DNA of 16,937 nucleotides from the NCBI GenBank assembly GCA_018712465.1, contig DVGY01000045.1, positions 1-16,937 on the forward strand. The letters run 5' to 3'. This stretch comes from Candidatus Egerieicola pullicola. Lineage in GTDB: Bacteria > Bacillota > Clostridia > Oscillospirales > Ruminococcaceae. Below the pieces are notes generated by a model. It saw only the letters and a list, made by a program, of their open reading frames with translations, did no database searches and had not been told where the DNA came from. A program made the position numbers and the translations under genes. Of this stretch, positions 7,917 to 15,272 are shown piece by piece. The first letter of the stretch is position 1; each line of letters opens with the position of its first letter.

Positions 7917-10136
7917 TCATAATTCGTCGTCTTTCAAGTAAGGGATTACCGCAGCGGTGGAGATTTCCACTTCACCTGCAGCGGGAACGGTATCTTCGGT
8001 CAAGGTCATGCCATAGGAAACATACATGGCGTTATAATAGGCTTCCACCGTAGCTTCCGAAATCATGCCGTACTGCACGTACAGATCGATGGTTTGCTGG
8101 ACATATTCTCCGCTGTTGGAAACTACTACCACATTGCCCTGACTGAGGGAGGTGTCGTAAAACTCACCCAGCTTCTCAACCAATGCCGCAGCGCTGGTTT
8201 CGTCCGGCATAACATAACATTGGTATTCTCCCAAGGGAGCGCTGCCTTTGGCGTAGAGGATCACATAATATTCCTCTGCTCCATTCTGCGACGCAAAGGG
8301 ATTGGAAGAATCTCCGTAAAGTACGTACCGGGCATCGTAGTCCATTCCTTCCGGATCGGCAAATACATAGCTGTCACCCAGCTGGATGCCTTCCAGATCT
8401 TCCGGATAAACAGTATCTTTGGTCAAGGTCATGCCGTAGGAGACATACATGGCATTGTAATAGGCTTCCACCGTAGCTTCCGGAATCATGCCGTATTGCA
8501 CATACAAATCAATGGTTTGCTGGACATATTCTCCGCTGTTGGCAACTACTACCACATTGCCCTGACTAAGGGAGGTGTCGTAAAACTCACCCAGCTTCTC
8601 AACCAAAGCCGCAGCGCTGGTTTCATCCGGCATGACATAGCACTGGTATTCTCCCAAGGGAGCGCTGTCTTTGGCGTAGAGGATTACATAAAATTCCTCT
8701 GCTCCATTCTGCGACGCAAAGGGATTGGAAGAATCTCCGTAAAGTACGTACCGGGCGTCGTAATCCATTCCGTCCGGATCGGTGAATACATAGCTGTCAC
8801 CCAGTTGGATGCCTTCTGTGGGCTTTTCAGGTTGGTTGTCATCCCCACCGGGAGTGGGCGTTTCCTCATCTCCTCCGGGGGTGGGATCCACCGGTTTTTC
8901 TTCTGCCGGCGGCTCCGGAACGGTAGTGCCTTGGTAGGGCACCATGCCCTCATAAGCCATCATGTATTGCAGATAAGCAGTGGGAGTGGCTTCGGACATG
9001 CCGCCGAACTGCACATAGTACCCCATCAACTGTTCCAAGCTGGCCTGGTCGCTGTACATCAGCACCACATCTTCATGTTGCGTGGCCACACCGCTGTACA
9101 GATTTGCCATTTGCTGAGCACTGGCCACATCCGCCGCCCGGTAACACTTGTACTCCGCCACAGCTTTACCGTTTTTCACATAGAGGACTTCGTACATTTC
9201 TACCACATGGCAGCCCTGCTGGTTGACAATGGCCACGGAGCTGGAATTGCCGTCCCCGTAAAGCACATACCGCGTGTCAAAATCCAATCCCGCGGGATCG
9301 GTAAAGGTATAACGGTCACTGATCTTTAGGACAAAATTTTCTTCCCCAGTGCCCACCGGCTCCAGAGGCGGAACGGGAACCGGCGACCCGATGGAAGGAA
9401 GCCCGGCAGAGCCGGAAAGCTGAGTGGTTCCGGTAGAAGCCGAAGGCACCGTCGCAGAACCGTGATAAGGGCTCATGCCGTTGAAGAAAAATCCCATTCC
9501 CAGATAAGCTTCCGCTGTAGGAGAGGAAATAGCATTTTGCTGGTAATAAAAGTCGATGTAGGTTTTCTGAACATAATCCCCATCATTGACAATGCACACT
9601 ACATCGCCGTGACGTTCACAATGGGTGTCGTCGCCGTAATAATACTGGCTCAAATAATTGTAAGCTTTAATGGCATCCGCTTCGCTGCTCAGCACATAGC
9701 ACTTGTATTCTCCAGTACATTTCCCCTGATAAGTGTATAAGATCTCATAGGCGCCTTCTACCGAAAAGCCCTGGGAACTCAATCCCCGTGCCATGGAGCA
9801 ACTGCTTCCGCCGTACAACACATAGCGGGTATCAAAATTGATGTCTGACGGATCGGTAAAGGTGTACAGGTCACTCATAGGAATGCTGTAGCTGTCCTCT
9901 TTGCTGGTTCCGGTCAGTTCCTCTCCTTCTTCCGCAGTGGGTTCCAAAGGTTCCTCCTGCTGCTGGTCAGGATCCTGCAGCCATTCGCCGCCGGAAACCG
10001 TGCTGGTGTTCACGTCGGCCGGTTGATCTTGGTCGGAAGGCTGGATGTTCAGCAGAACCACGCACAGCACCACTCCAATCACAACAATCACCGCTGCAAT
10101 GGCACAGAGAAGGACGATCTTCTTCTTTTTTTCCAT
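7917..10136 (-). CDS. Membrane-anchored surface protein with four tandem copies of an unrecognised domain
   Basis: A 739-residue protein. A short Lys-rich N-terminus and one hydrophobic segment (about 6-31) act as an uncleaved signal anchor, leaving the rest outside the cell. An acidic, Gln/Glu-rich linker (32-85) follows. Then come four copies of a ~140-residue domain at about 87-227, 270-403, 443-583 and 584-724. Each opens with F[T/A]DPxx[ILM][DN][FY]D[T/A]RYV and contains EY[K/Q]CY. Copies 1 to 3 are separated by Pro/Gly/Ser linkers (PTPGGDEETPTPGGDD between 2 and 3), as in wall-spanning proteins; 3 and 4 are contiguous and nearly identical. There is no LPxTG anchor at the C-terminus. The frame extends upstream to a TTG, but ATG 10136 with AAGGAG and 9-base spacing is the start. 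It is the first gene of the minus-strand unit. Function unknown. Confidence 0.87.
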   Translation of the reverse strand: MEKKKKIVLLCAIAAVIVVIGVVLCVVLLNIQPSDQDQPADVNTSTVSGGEWLQDPDQQQEEPLEPTAEEGEELTGTSKEDSYSIPMSDLYTFTDPSDINFDTRYVLYGGSSCSMARGLSSQGFSVEGAYEILYTYQGKCTGEYKCYVLSSEADAIKAYNYLSQYYYGDDTHCERHGDVVCIVNDGDYVQKTYIDFYYQQNAISSPTAEAYLGMGFFFNGMSPYHGSATVPSASTGTTQLSGSAGLPSIGSPVPVPPLEPVGTGEENFVLKISDRYTFTDPAGLDFDTRYVLYGDGNSSSVAIVNQQGCHVVEMYEVLYVKNGKAVAEYKCYRAADVASAQQMANLYSGVATQHEDVVLMYSDQASLEQLMGYYVQFGGMSEATPTAYLQYMMAYEGMVPYQGTTVPEPPAEEKPVDPTPGGDEETPTPGGDDNQPEKPTEGIQLGDSYVFTDPDGMDYDARYVLYGDSSNPFASQNGAEEFYVILYAKDSAPLGEYQCYVMPDETSAAALVEKLGEFYDTSLSQGNVVVVANSGEYVQQTIDLYVQYGMIPEATVEAYYNAMYVSYGMTLTKDTVYPEDLEGIQLGDSYVFADPEGMDYDARYVLYGDSSNPFASQNGAEEYYVILYAKGSAPLGEYQCYVMPDETSAAALVEKLGEFYDTSLSQGNVVVVSNSGEYVQQTIDLYVQYGMISEATVEAYYNAMYVSYGMTLTEDTVPAAGEVEISTAAVIPYLKDDEL
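7965..8810 (-). repeat. 423-bp tandem duplication encoding domain copies 3 and 4
   Basis: Two adjacent in-frame units, 8388-8810 and 7965-8387, have a period of exactly 423 bases (141 codons). Over about 400 aligned bases I count roughly 26 differences by eye, many of them silent. The final ~20 bases of each unit are more divergent. This is a recent internal duplication, kept under protein-level constraint. Confidence 0.9.
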
Positions 10137-10231
10137 GCAATCACGCTCCTTGTTTGAATTCTCATAGCAACCAGGAGTTTTCAATGCCTTTTACCAATGC
10201 AGCAAATACAATCCGACCCCTAATTTTTTCT

Positions 10232-10260
10232 AGCATACGACATTTTACATTGTGTTGCAA
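10232..10260 (-). promoter_or_regulatory. Likely promoter of the seven-gene minus-strand unit
   Basis: On the minus strand a -35-like TTGCAA (10255-10260) is followed after exactly 17 bases by TATGCT (10232-10237). Transcription would start near 10225, giving a leader of about 90 bases before the ATG at 10136. The same TTGC-type -35 with a 17-base spacer occurs in the kinase operon and nadB promoters. Confidence 0.6.
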
Positions 10261-10404
10261 TCAAATTTGTCGAACAGGTACAAATTATGGTTTATCGGGG
10301 ACAGATTTTAGTTTGTATGAACAAGCGTGTTTGTGGCAAATCTTCCTGTTTTAATCGCAATTTGTTTGCTGAAAACTTCCAACCTCCTTTAAAATCTAAA
10401 AAGA
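10261..10404. promoter_or_regulatory. AT-rich region between divergent promoters
   Basis: No gene is seen between the two divergent promoters. The stretch is AT-rich and holds four TTTGT elements on the plus strand, at 10266, 10312, 10330 and 10361. The first two are similar over a longer span, TTTGTCGAACA (10266-10276) and TTTGTATGAACA (10312-10323). They may be binding sites for a regulator of either operon; no known operator was recognised. Confidence 0.35.
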
Positions 10405-10433
10405 TTGCGAACTTTTTCCCAATATGATATAAT
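10405..10433 (+). promoter_or_regulatory. nadBC promoter
   Basis: -35-like TTGCGA (10405-10410), a 17-base spacer and TATAAT (10428-10433) preceded by TGA, i.e. an extended -10. The predicted transcript starts near 10440, leaving a leader of about 60 bases before the preferred nadB start. Confidence 0.8.
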
Positions 10434-10498
10434 ACCCACAAGAAATGCAGGGCGGCGCCTCCGGCAAAGTTCTGCAGATGGAAAGGGAGATTGTCACC

Positions 10499-12001
10499 GT
10501 GCAATACAATTACGACGTTGCCATCGTCGGCTCCGGCGTGGCCGGGCTGTTTGGAGCCTGCCACATGGATCCTTCCTTGAAGGTCTTGGTCATCGCAAAG
10601 CGGGAGCCGGATCTCACCAACACCTCCCTGGCTCAGGGAGGCATTGCGGCGGTGCTGGACACCGTTCACGACAATCAAGAGGACCACATTCGGGACACCA
10701 TGATTGCAGGCGGCTATGAAAATAATCCGGACGCAGTGCGGCTGCTGGTCAGCCGCGGCCCATCGGAAGTGCGGGAACTGATGGAGCTGGGAGCGGTGTT
10801 TGACCGCAACCCGGACGGCAGCTTAAACTACACCCTGGAAGGGGGACACTGCCGTCCCCGAATCGTCCATCACAAAGACTCCACCGGCAGCGAAGTACAG
10901 CGGGCGCTTTTGGCCTATGTCCGCACCCTGCCCAACGTGACCATCTGGGAAGATTCTTTGGTGGCGCTGCTGAAAAAAGACAGCTGCTTCCACCTGGATG
11001 TGATCCAGGAACACACCGACCTGATCCGCCACGTCAACGCTCGGATCTGTCTGCTGGCCACCGGAGGCATCGGACGGGTGTATCAGTACACCACGAACTC
11101 CAAAATTGCCACCGGCGACGGCATCGCCTTCGCCTACCGGCTGGGCGCCCGGATCAAGAATCTTCATTATATCCAATTCCATCCCACCGGCTTTGCCAGC
11201 AAAAAAGATCGGGAAACCTTCCTGATCTCCGAATCGGTTCGGGGCGAGGGCGGCTATCTGTTAAACGCCGAAAAGAAGCGGTTTATGCAAAACTATGATC
11301 CCCGCCTGGAACTGGCTCCCCGGGACGTAGTGAGTCACTTTGAGATGGTGGAGGTAAAACGGCAGCAGAGCGACGATCTGTGGCTGGACATCTCCTATAA
11401 ACCCGCCGACTTTATCCGTCAGCGGTTCCCCATGATCTACCAGAAGTGCCTGCAATACGGGTACGATATGACCAAGGAACCCATCCCCATTTATCCCTGC
11501 CAGCATTACCTCATGGGCGGCATTGATGTGGACTTGTGGGCCCGCACCACGGTAGACGGGCTGTACGCCGCCGGAGAATGTTCCCACACCGGCGTCCACG
11601 GCAACAACCGGCTGGCTTCCAACAGCCTGCTGGAAGCATTGGTCTTCTCCCATCGAGCAGCCGAGGACATCAACCGGCTGGCCAAAGAAGGCAAACTTCC
11701 GGATTTCTGCGACGGGGACTTTCCTGAAGACAATTACACCCAGCGGCTTCCCGGCGGCATCCGCACCGAAGTCCGGGCCATTATGCAGAAGAGTTTCTTT
11801 GTAGCCCCCAATGTGGAAGAATGCCGCAAAGGACTGGTACGGTTGGATGAACTGCGCCGGTTTATGGAAGGCGGCCAGTGGCACATGGACTTCCACTGCG
11901 TGGAATCCCGCAGCTTGGTGACGGTAGCGGACCTGATCCTCCGAGGCGTGGTACAGCAAGAGGAAGCTAAGGAGAAGAAACAGGAGGAAGCAGCCAAATG
12001 A
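10499..12001 (+). CDS. nadB: L-aspartate oxidase
   Basis: This flavoenzyme oxidises L-aspartate to iminoaspartate, the first step of de novo NAD synthesis. The 500-residue product has the FAD-binding GSGVAG (11-16), SLAQGGIAA (43-51), the HPTGF active-site motif (228-232), APRD containing the catalytic arginine (R275), the QHYLMGGI histidine region (H336), and GECS...HGNNRLASNSLLEA near the FAD. These are the NadB/fumarate reductase flavoprotein signatures, and aspartate oxidase is favoured by the adjacent nadC. ATGs at 10445 and 10478 have no good ribosome binding site. GTG at 10499, 9 bases after AAAGGGAG (10482-10489), gives the standard N-terminus. The stop overlaps the nadC start by 4 bases (ATGA). 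No nadA is present in the window. Confidence 0.95.
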   Translation: MQYNYDVAIVGSGVAGLFGACHMDPSLKVLVIAKREPDLTNTSLAQGGIAAVLDTVHDNQEDHIRDTMIAGGYENNPDAVRLLVSRGPSEVRELMELGAVFDRNPDGSLNYTLEGGHCRPRIVHHKDSTGSEVQRALLAYVRTLPNVTIWEDSLVALLKKDSCFHLDVIQEHTDLIRHVNARICLLATGGIGRVYQYTTNSKIATGDGIAFAYRLGARIKNLHYIQFHPTGFASKKDRETFLISESVRGEGGYLLNAEKKRFMQNYDPRLELAPRDVVSHFEMVEVKRQQSDDLWLDISYKPADFIRQRFPMIYQKCLQYGYDMTKEPIPIYPCQHYLMGGIDVDLWARTTVDGLYAAGECSHTGVHGNNRLASNSLLEALVFSHRAAEDINRLAKEGKLPDFCDGDFPEDNYTQRLPGGIRTEVRAIMQKSFFVAPNVEECRKGLVRLDELRRFMEGGQWHMDFHCVESRSLVTVADLILRGVVQQEEAKEKKQEEAAK

Positions 12002-12846
12002 ATCTGCCTATCTTTTATGTGGATGACCTGATTAAGCGGGCCATCACCGAAGACATCAACTACATCGACGTCACCAGCGACTATCTGCTGGATGACGATG
12101 ACATGAGCCAGGCCTACTGGGTCTCCAAGGACAGCGGCGTTATTGCCGGGTTGGACATCGGCCTGCGGGTATTTACCCTGCTGGACCCCTCCATCCGTCT
12201 GGAAACCAAAGTAAAGGATGGGGATCGGGTGGAAAAGGGAGACATCCTGGCCACGATAGAAGGCCCCACCAAAAGCCTGTTAAAGGGAGAGCGCACCGCT
12301 TTGAATCTGGTGCAGCATATGAGCGGCATCGCTACCGCCACCCGCCACTGTGTAGATCTGGTGGCCGGCACCAAAGCCACTATTGCCTGCACCCGGAAAA
12401 CCCTCCCCGGCCTGCGGCCTATTCAGAAATACGCCGTTGTCTGCGGCGGCGGGCGGAATCACCGCTACAACCTCAGCGACGCCGCCATGCTGAAGGACAA
12501 CCACATTGATGCCTATGGCAGCCTTACCAAAGCAGTGGAAACCCTGCGCAGCCGCACCGGGCATATGGTAAAAATTGAATGCGAAACCCGCACCTTGGAA
12601 GAGCTCCAGGAAGCTCTGGACTGCGGTGTGGATGTAATCATGCTGGATAACATGGATCTGCCCACCATGAAAAAGGCGGTGGAAATCACTGCCGGACGGG
12701 CCAAATTGGAAGCCAGCGGTAACATCACCGAAGAAAACATTGCCCAGGTGGCCGCCACCGGAGTGGACATCATCAGCTTGGGCGCTTTGACCCATTCGGT
12801 GAAGTGCTTTGATATTTCCATGAAAATCAAACGTCAATCCAATTGA
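11998..12846 (+). CDS. nadC: Nicotinate-nucleotide pyrophosphorylase (quinolinate phosphoribosyltransferase)
   Basis: NadC converts quinolinate and PRPP to nicotinate mononucleotide, CO2 and pyrophosphate. The 282-residue length is normal for the family. Visible signatures are ERTALNLVQHMSGIAT (98-113), the CTRKTLPGLR stretch with R133/K134, NHRYNLSDAAMLKDNHI (154-170) with H155, R156 and K166, then an IECETRT strand, a VDVIMLDN strand and EASGNI near the phosphate site. The ATG lies inside the nadB stop (ATGA overlap), with AGGAGGAAG just upstream in nadB, so translation is coupled. A strong terminator follows the stop. Quinolinate synthase (NadA), which makes its substrate with NadB, must be encoded elsewhere or be missing. 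Confidence 0.96.
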   Translation: MNLPIFYVDDLIKRAITEDINYIDVTSDYLLDDDDMSQAYWVSKDSGVIAGLDIGLRVFTLLDPSIRLETKVKDGDRVEKGDILATIEGPTKSLLKGERTALNLVQHMSGIATATRHCVDLVAGTKATIACTRKTLPGLRPIQKYAVVCGGGRNHRYNLSDAAMLKDNHIDAYGSLTKAVETLRSRTGHMVKIECETRTLEELQEALDCGVDVIMLDNMDLPTMKKAVEITAGRAKLEASGNITEENIAQVAATGVDIISLGALTHSVKCFDISMKIKRQSN

Positions 12847-12856
12847 CCTTTCCCTT

Positions 12857-12884
12857 TGGCGGCCAAAGCAAGGCCGCCATTTTT
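12857..12884 (+). terminator. Terminator of nadBC
   Basis: An eight-base stem, TGGCGGCC (12857-12864) and GGCCGCCA (12872-12879), with a 7-base loop, followed by TTTTT (12880-12884). It begins 10 bases after the nadC stop. Confidence 0.88.
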
Positions 12885-13026
12885 CTGCCCCAAAAACAAG
12901 GGGAGCCGCAAAATTTCAGTTGAAATCCAGCTTCCCAGTCGTTTCCCATATGGCAGCCCTGCCGGGCACAGATATTTTCAACTTCCATTTCTTAAAACAA
13001 CCGCCCTAAACCTCGGAGATGATATT

Positions 13027-13518
13027 ATGTTTACCTTATCCCTGATCGCTGCCGTAGCGGAAAACGGTATCATCGGCAACGCCGGAACCATGCCCTGGCA
13101 TCTTCCCGCCGATTTAGCTTGGTTTCGCCAATGCACCCAAGGACATACCGTAATCATGGGTGCCAACACGTTCCGTTCCATTGGTAAGCCTCTGCCCAAC
13201 CGGGACAATCGGGTAGTGTCCTCTACCCTAACCCCGGCAAATACCGGCTGCGCCGTGTATCCTTCCCTAAAAGCAGCTCTCACCGGCTGCGTCGGAGAGG
13301 TGTTTGTCATCGGTGGAGCTCAGCTTTACCAGACTGCTCTTCCCTATGCAGATAAGCTCTACCTTACCCGCATTCACCGCGCCTACTCTGGGGATACCTT
13401 TTTTCCGTCGGTGGACCTTTCCCAATGGCGGCAGATAGTTTTCAACTCCCTTCCCGGTGACCCCACCCTGGACTTTGTCATTTATGATCGGATTGTGAAA
13501 AAAGAAGAAAGATTTTAA
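13027..13518 (+). CDS. folA: Dihydrofolate reductase
   Basis: This NADPH-dependent enzyme regenerates tetrahydrofolate. The 163-residue product matches the chromosomal bacterial family: an N-terminal strand with the IIGNAGTMPWHLPADL loop carrying W24 and the catalytic acid D29 (E. coli D27 equivalent), MGANTFRSIGKPLPNR (44-59) with the NADPH-binding and folate-contact residues, and FVIGGAQLY (93-101). The frame extends upstream past the nadC terminator, but ATG at 13027 with GGAG (13015-13018) 8 bases away gives the normal N-terminus. thyA, often a neighbour, is not present. I found no convincing promoter in the roughly 130 bases between the nadC terminator and this gene. Confidence 0.95.
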   Translation: MFTLSLIAAVAENGIIGNAGTMPWHLPADLAWFRQCTQGHTVIMGANTFRSIGKPLPNRDNRVVSSTLTPANTGCAVYPSLKAALTGCVGEVFVIGGAQLYQTALPYADKLYLTRIHRAYSGDTFFPSVDLSQWRQIVFNSLPGDPTLDFVIYDRIVKKEERF

Positions 13519-13541
13519 GGAATTTCCCAAAGCGTTCACAA

Positions 13542-13575
13542 TTTCCTGGTAGGATAAATATATCCCACCGGGAAA
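13542..13575. other. Interrupted palindrome between folA and the CmpB-like gene
   Basis: Arms TTTCCTGGTAGGATA (13542-13556) and TATCCCACCGGGAAA (13561-13575) pair over 15 positions with one G-U and one A-C mismatch, around an AATA loop. No T-run follows, so it is not a classical terminator. It may be an operator or an attenuating hairpin for the next gene. Confidence 0.5.
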
Positions 13576-13600
13576 ATTTGGATTGGAAAGAAGCTTGACT

Positions 13601-14350
13601 ATGGAACCTTGGACAACCATCGGCCTTTGGATTTTATGTTTTGCCGCCTACAGCATCCTGGGCTGGTGCTACGAAGTAGTGCTGGACTTTGTAGCCCGGC
13701 AGAAATTGGTCAATCGGGGCTTTCTCATGGGTCCCTACTGCCCCATCTACGGCGTAGGCGCCGTGCTGATTCTACTGCTGTTTGGAGACACTTCCCTGAA
13801 TCCTGTGGCCCTCTTTTTAGCCAGCGGTGCAGTCTGTACTGCATTGGAATACTTCACCTCCTACTGGATGGAGCGATTGTTCCATGCCCGGTGGTGGGAC
13901 TACAGCAAAAAGCACTTCCAGATCAACGGCCGGGTTTGTTTAGAAGGATTTTTGGCCTTTGGCGCCATGAGCGTGATTTTAGTCTACTGGCTCAACCCCT
14001 TCCTAATGGATCTGTTTTCCCGAATCCCGGAGTTGGGCATCATTATCATCGCCGCCGTCTTCACCGGCTGGTTTGCCTTTGATACGATCCGCTCCATCCT
14101 CTCCGCTCTTCACCTGGATCGGAAGTTAAACCGCCTGCAAAAGAACTGGGAAGAAAATGTAAGCAAATTTCAAAAGCGGGTTACCGCCGGCAAAAAGATT
14201 TTGGCGGAAAAAGGATTCGGCGAAGGCCGCCTGATCCACGCCTTCCCTACCTTCACTTCCCAAAAACATCCCCAAGGGGTGGAACAGCTCCAAGACTTTT
14301 GGAAGAACCGTCAGAAAACACGGAACTCTCACCAAACCAAATCCAATTGA
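13601..14350 (+). CDS. CmpB-type putative ABC transporter membrane protein
   Basis: A 249-residue membrane protein of the family usually annotated as 'putative ABC-transporter type IV' (CmpB), widespread in Clostridia. Typical marks are an N-terminal SILGWCYEV, NRGFLMGPYCPIYGVGAV (about 38-55), LEYFTSYWMERLFHARWWDYS and INGRVCLEGFLAFG. About five hydrophobic helices cover residues 5-170. The C-terminal ~80 residues are basic and cytoplasmic. Real biochemical function is not established for the family, and no partner ATPase lies beside it, so the transporter name should be read cautiously. The ATG at 13601 follows GGAAAG by about 10 bases; an in-frame TTG at 13583 is less likely. A palindrome (13542-13575) precedes it and a strong terminator follows it. 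Confidence 0.85.
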   Translation: MEPWTTIGLWILCFAAYSILGWCYEVVLDFVARQKLVNRGFLMGPYCPIYGVGAVLILLLFGDTSLNPVALFLASGAVCTALEYFTSYWMERLFHARWWDYSKKHFQINGRVCLEGFLAFGAMSVILVYWLNPFLMDLFSRIPELGIIIIAAVFTGWFAFDTIRSILSALHLDRKLNRLQKNWEENVSKFQKRVTAGKKILAEKGFGEGRLIHAFPTFTSQKHPQGVEQLQDFWKNRQKTRNSHQTKSN

Positions 14351-14393
14351 GGTTAACTCGATATTTCAATTTGTAATATAATAGAAAAAAATT

Positions 14394-14431
14394 ACTGTCC
14401 GGCATGGATCTATTTCCACCGGACAGTTTTT
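14394..14431. terminator. Bidirectional terminator between converging genes
   Basis: Nine-base perfect stem ACTGTCCGG (14394-14402) and CCGGACAGT (14419-14427). It is followed by TTTTTGTTT on the plus strand and, after AA, by a seven-T run on the minus strand. It can end transcripts of the CmpB-like gene (plus) and of udp (minus), whose stop lies a few bases away. Confidence 0.9.
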
Positions 14432-14433
14432 GT

Positions 14434-15219
14434 TTAAATGGAGGCATTCTCCGTTGCCTTGTCTTTAGCAATCAATTGTTTCAGTGCTTCTACAGCTGTT
14501 TGAAGCATGGGACCTACCTCAAAGTCCTCCTCCACCGGCTGTTCCGGTCGATCCCAGGCATGATTGTTGCAGACCAACAGCACTGCCCCGGCCCGCACCC
14601 GCCGTACCGCTGCGGTAAGAAAGATGGTGGCACACTCCATTTCAGAGGCCAGCACCCCCGCCTGTTCCCACATCTTCCACTTTTCTTTCAGCATCCGGCT
14701 GACCGGCATAAGATCCGGGTTATGCTGTCCGTAAAAAGAGTCCTTGCTTTCCACTATTCCCAGCTCATGTGGAAGCCCCAACGTTTGAGAAGCCTGCTCC
14801 AGCGCCCAGATCACCTGATAATCCGGCACTGCCGGAAACTCCAAAGGCAGATAGGCGCAACCGGTACCCTCTTTTCGCACAGCTCCAGTGGGGATCACCA
14901 AGGTGCCCACCTTCAACTCCGGTTGGATAGCACCACAGGTACCCACCCGCAACAGGGTGTGGGCGCCACTCTGCACCAGCTCCTCCACGGCAATGGAAGC
15001 GGAAGGGCCGCCGATGCCGGTGGAAGTCACAGTGACTGGTGTTCCGTCTAAACAGCCGTTCCAGGTACAAAATTCCCGTTGGTCTGCCACCGGATAGGCA
15101 TCTTCCAACAACGCTGCAATTTTGGGCACCCGCTTGGGGTCTCCTGGGAGAATAACGTAGGAATTGATCTGCTCCGGAGTAGCTCCCAGGTGGTACAAAG
15201 GCTTAGATGTTTCACGCAT
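14434..15219 (-). CDS. udp: Uridine phosphorylase
   Basis: This cytoplasmic nucleoside phosphorylase splits uridine with phosphate into uracil and ribose-1-phosphate. The 261-residue product follows the E. coli Udp pattern closely: HLGATPEQI, PGDPKRV (25-31, phosphate-binding G26/R30), REFCTW with R48, STGIGGPSASIAVEEL (66-81), RVGTCGAIQP (91-100), LEFPAVPDY and SEMECATIF (192-200), where E193, M194 and E195 contact the ribose. PLEFPAV and the EMEC form favour uridine over purine phosphorylase, although substrate range can only be settled by assay. The ATG at 15219 lies 7 bases after AAAGGAGG. The gene has its own promoter (15242-15271) and a terminator. Confidence 0.92.
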   Translation of the reverse strand: MRETSKPLYHLGATPEQINSYVILPGDPKRVPKIAALLEDAYPVADQREFCTWNGCLDGTPVTVTSTGIGGPSASIAVEELVQSGAHTLLRVGTCGAIQPELKVGTLVIPTGAVRKEGTGCAYLPLEFPAVPDYQVIWALEQASQTLGLPHELGIVESKDSFYGQHNPDLMPVSRMLKEKWKMWEQAGVLASEMECATIFLTAAVRRVRAGAVLLVCNNHAWDRPEQPVEEDFEVGPMLQTAVEALKQLIAKDKATENASI

Positions 15220-15241
15220 AACAACGCCTCCTTTTTTCTTC

Positions 15242-15271
15242 AGTATACCGTTTTCTCCGAAAAACTGTCAA
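15242..15271 (-). promoter_or_regulatory. udp: udp promoter
   Basis: On the minus strand a perfect -35 TTGACA (15266-15271) is separated by 18 bases from TATACT (15242-15247). The start codon lies 22 bases downstream of the -10. The -35 lies immediately after the T-run of the terminator of the upstream LCP gene. Confidence 0.85.
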
Positions 15272-15272
15272 G

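Noticed and set aside
7965..8810. CRISPR array or mobile-element repeats as an explanation for the long direct repeats
   Set aside because: The repeats are in-frame coding units of 423 bases with no spacers, terminal inverted repeats or transposase. No CRISPR array or insertion sequence was seen anywhere in the window.
8094..9329. 411-codon open frame on the plus strand opposite the surface repeat gene
   Set aside because: It is antisense to a well-supported secreted protein, mirrors its repeats and has no convincing ribosome binding site or recognisable domain. It arises from the codon bias of the repeat gene.
10434..10498. Riboswitch in the nadB leader
   Set aside because: The leader is only about 60 bases and shows no recognisable NAD- or nicotinamide-related aptamer or terminator/antiterminator pair.
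12856..13026. Upstream extension of the dihydrofolate reductase frame
   Set aside because: It would begin inside the nadC terminator and adds 57 residues absent from the family. ATG 13027 has a good ribosome binding site and gives the normal N-terminus.
14377..14382. Perfect TATAAT on the plus strand after the CmpB-like gene
   Set aside because: There is no acceptable -35 at 16-18 bases and the only downstream element is a terminator a few bases away, so any transcript would be about 40 bases. Treated as chance in AT-rich spacer.
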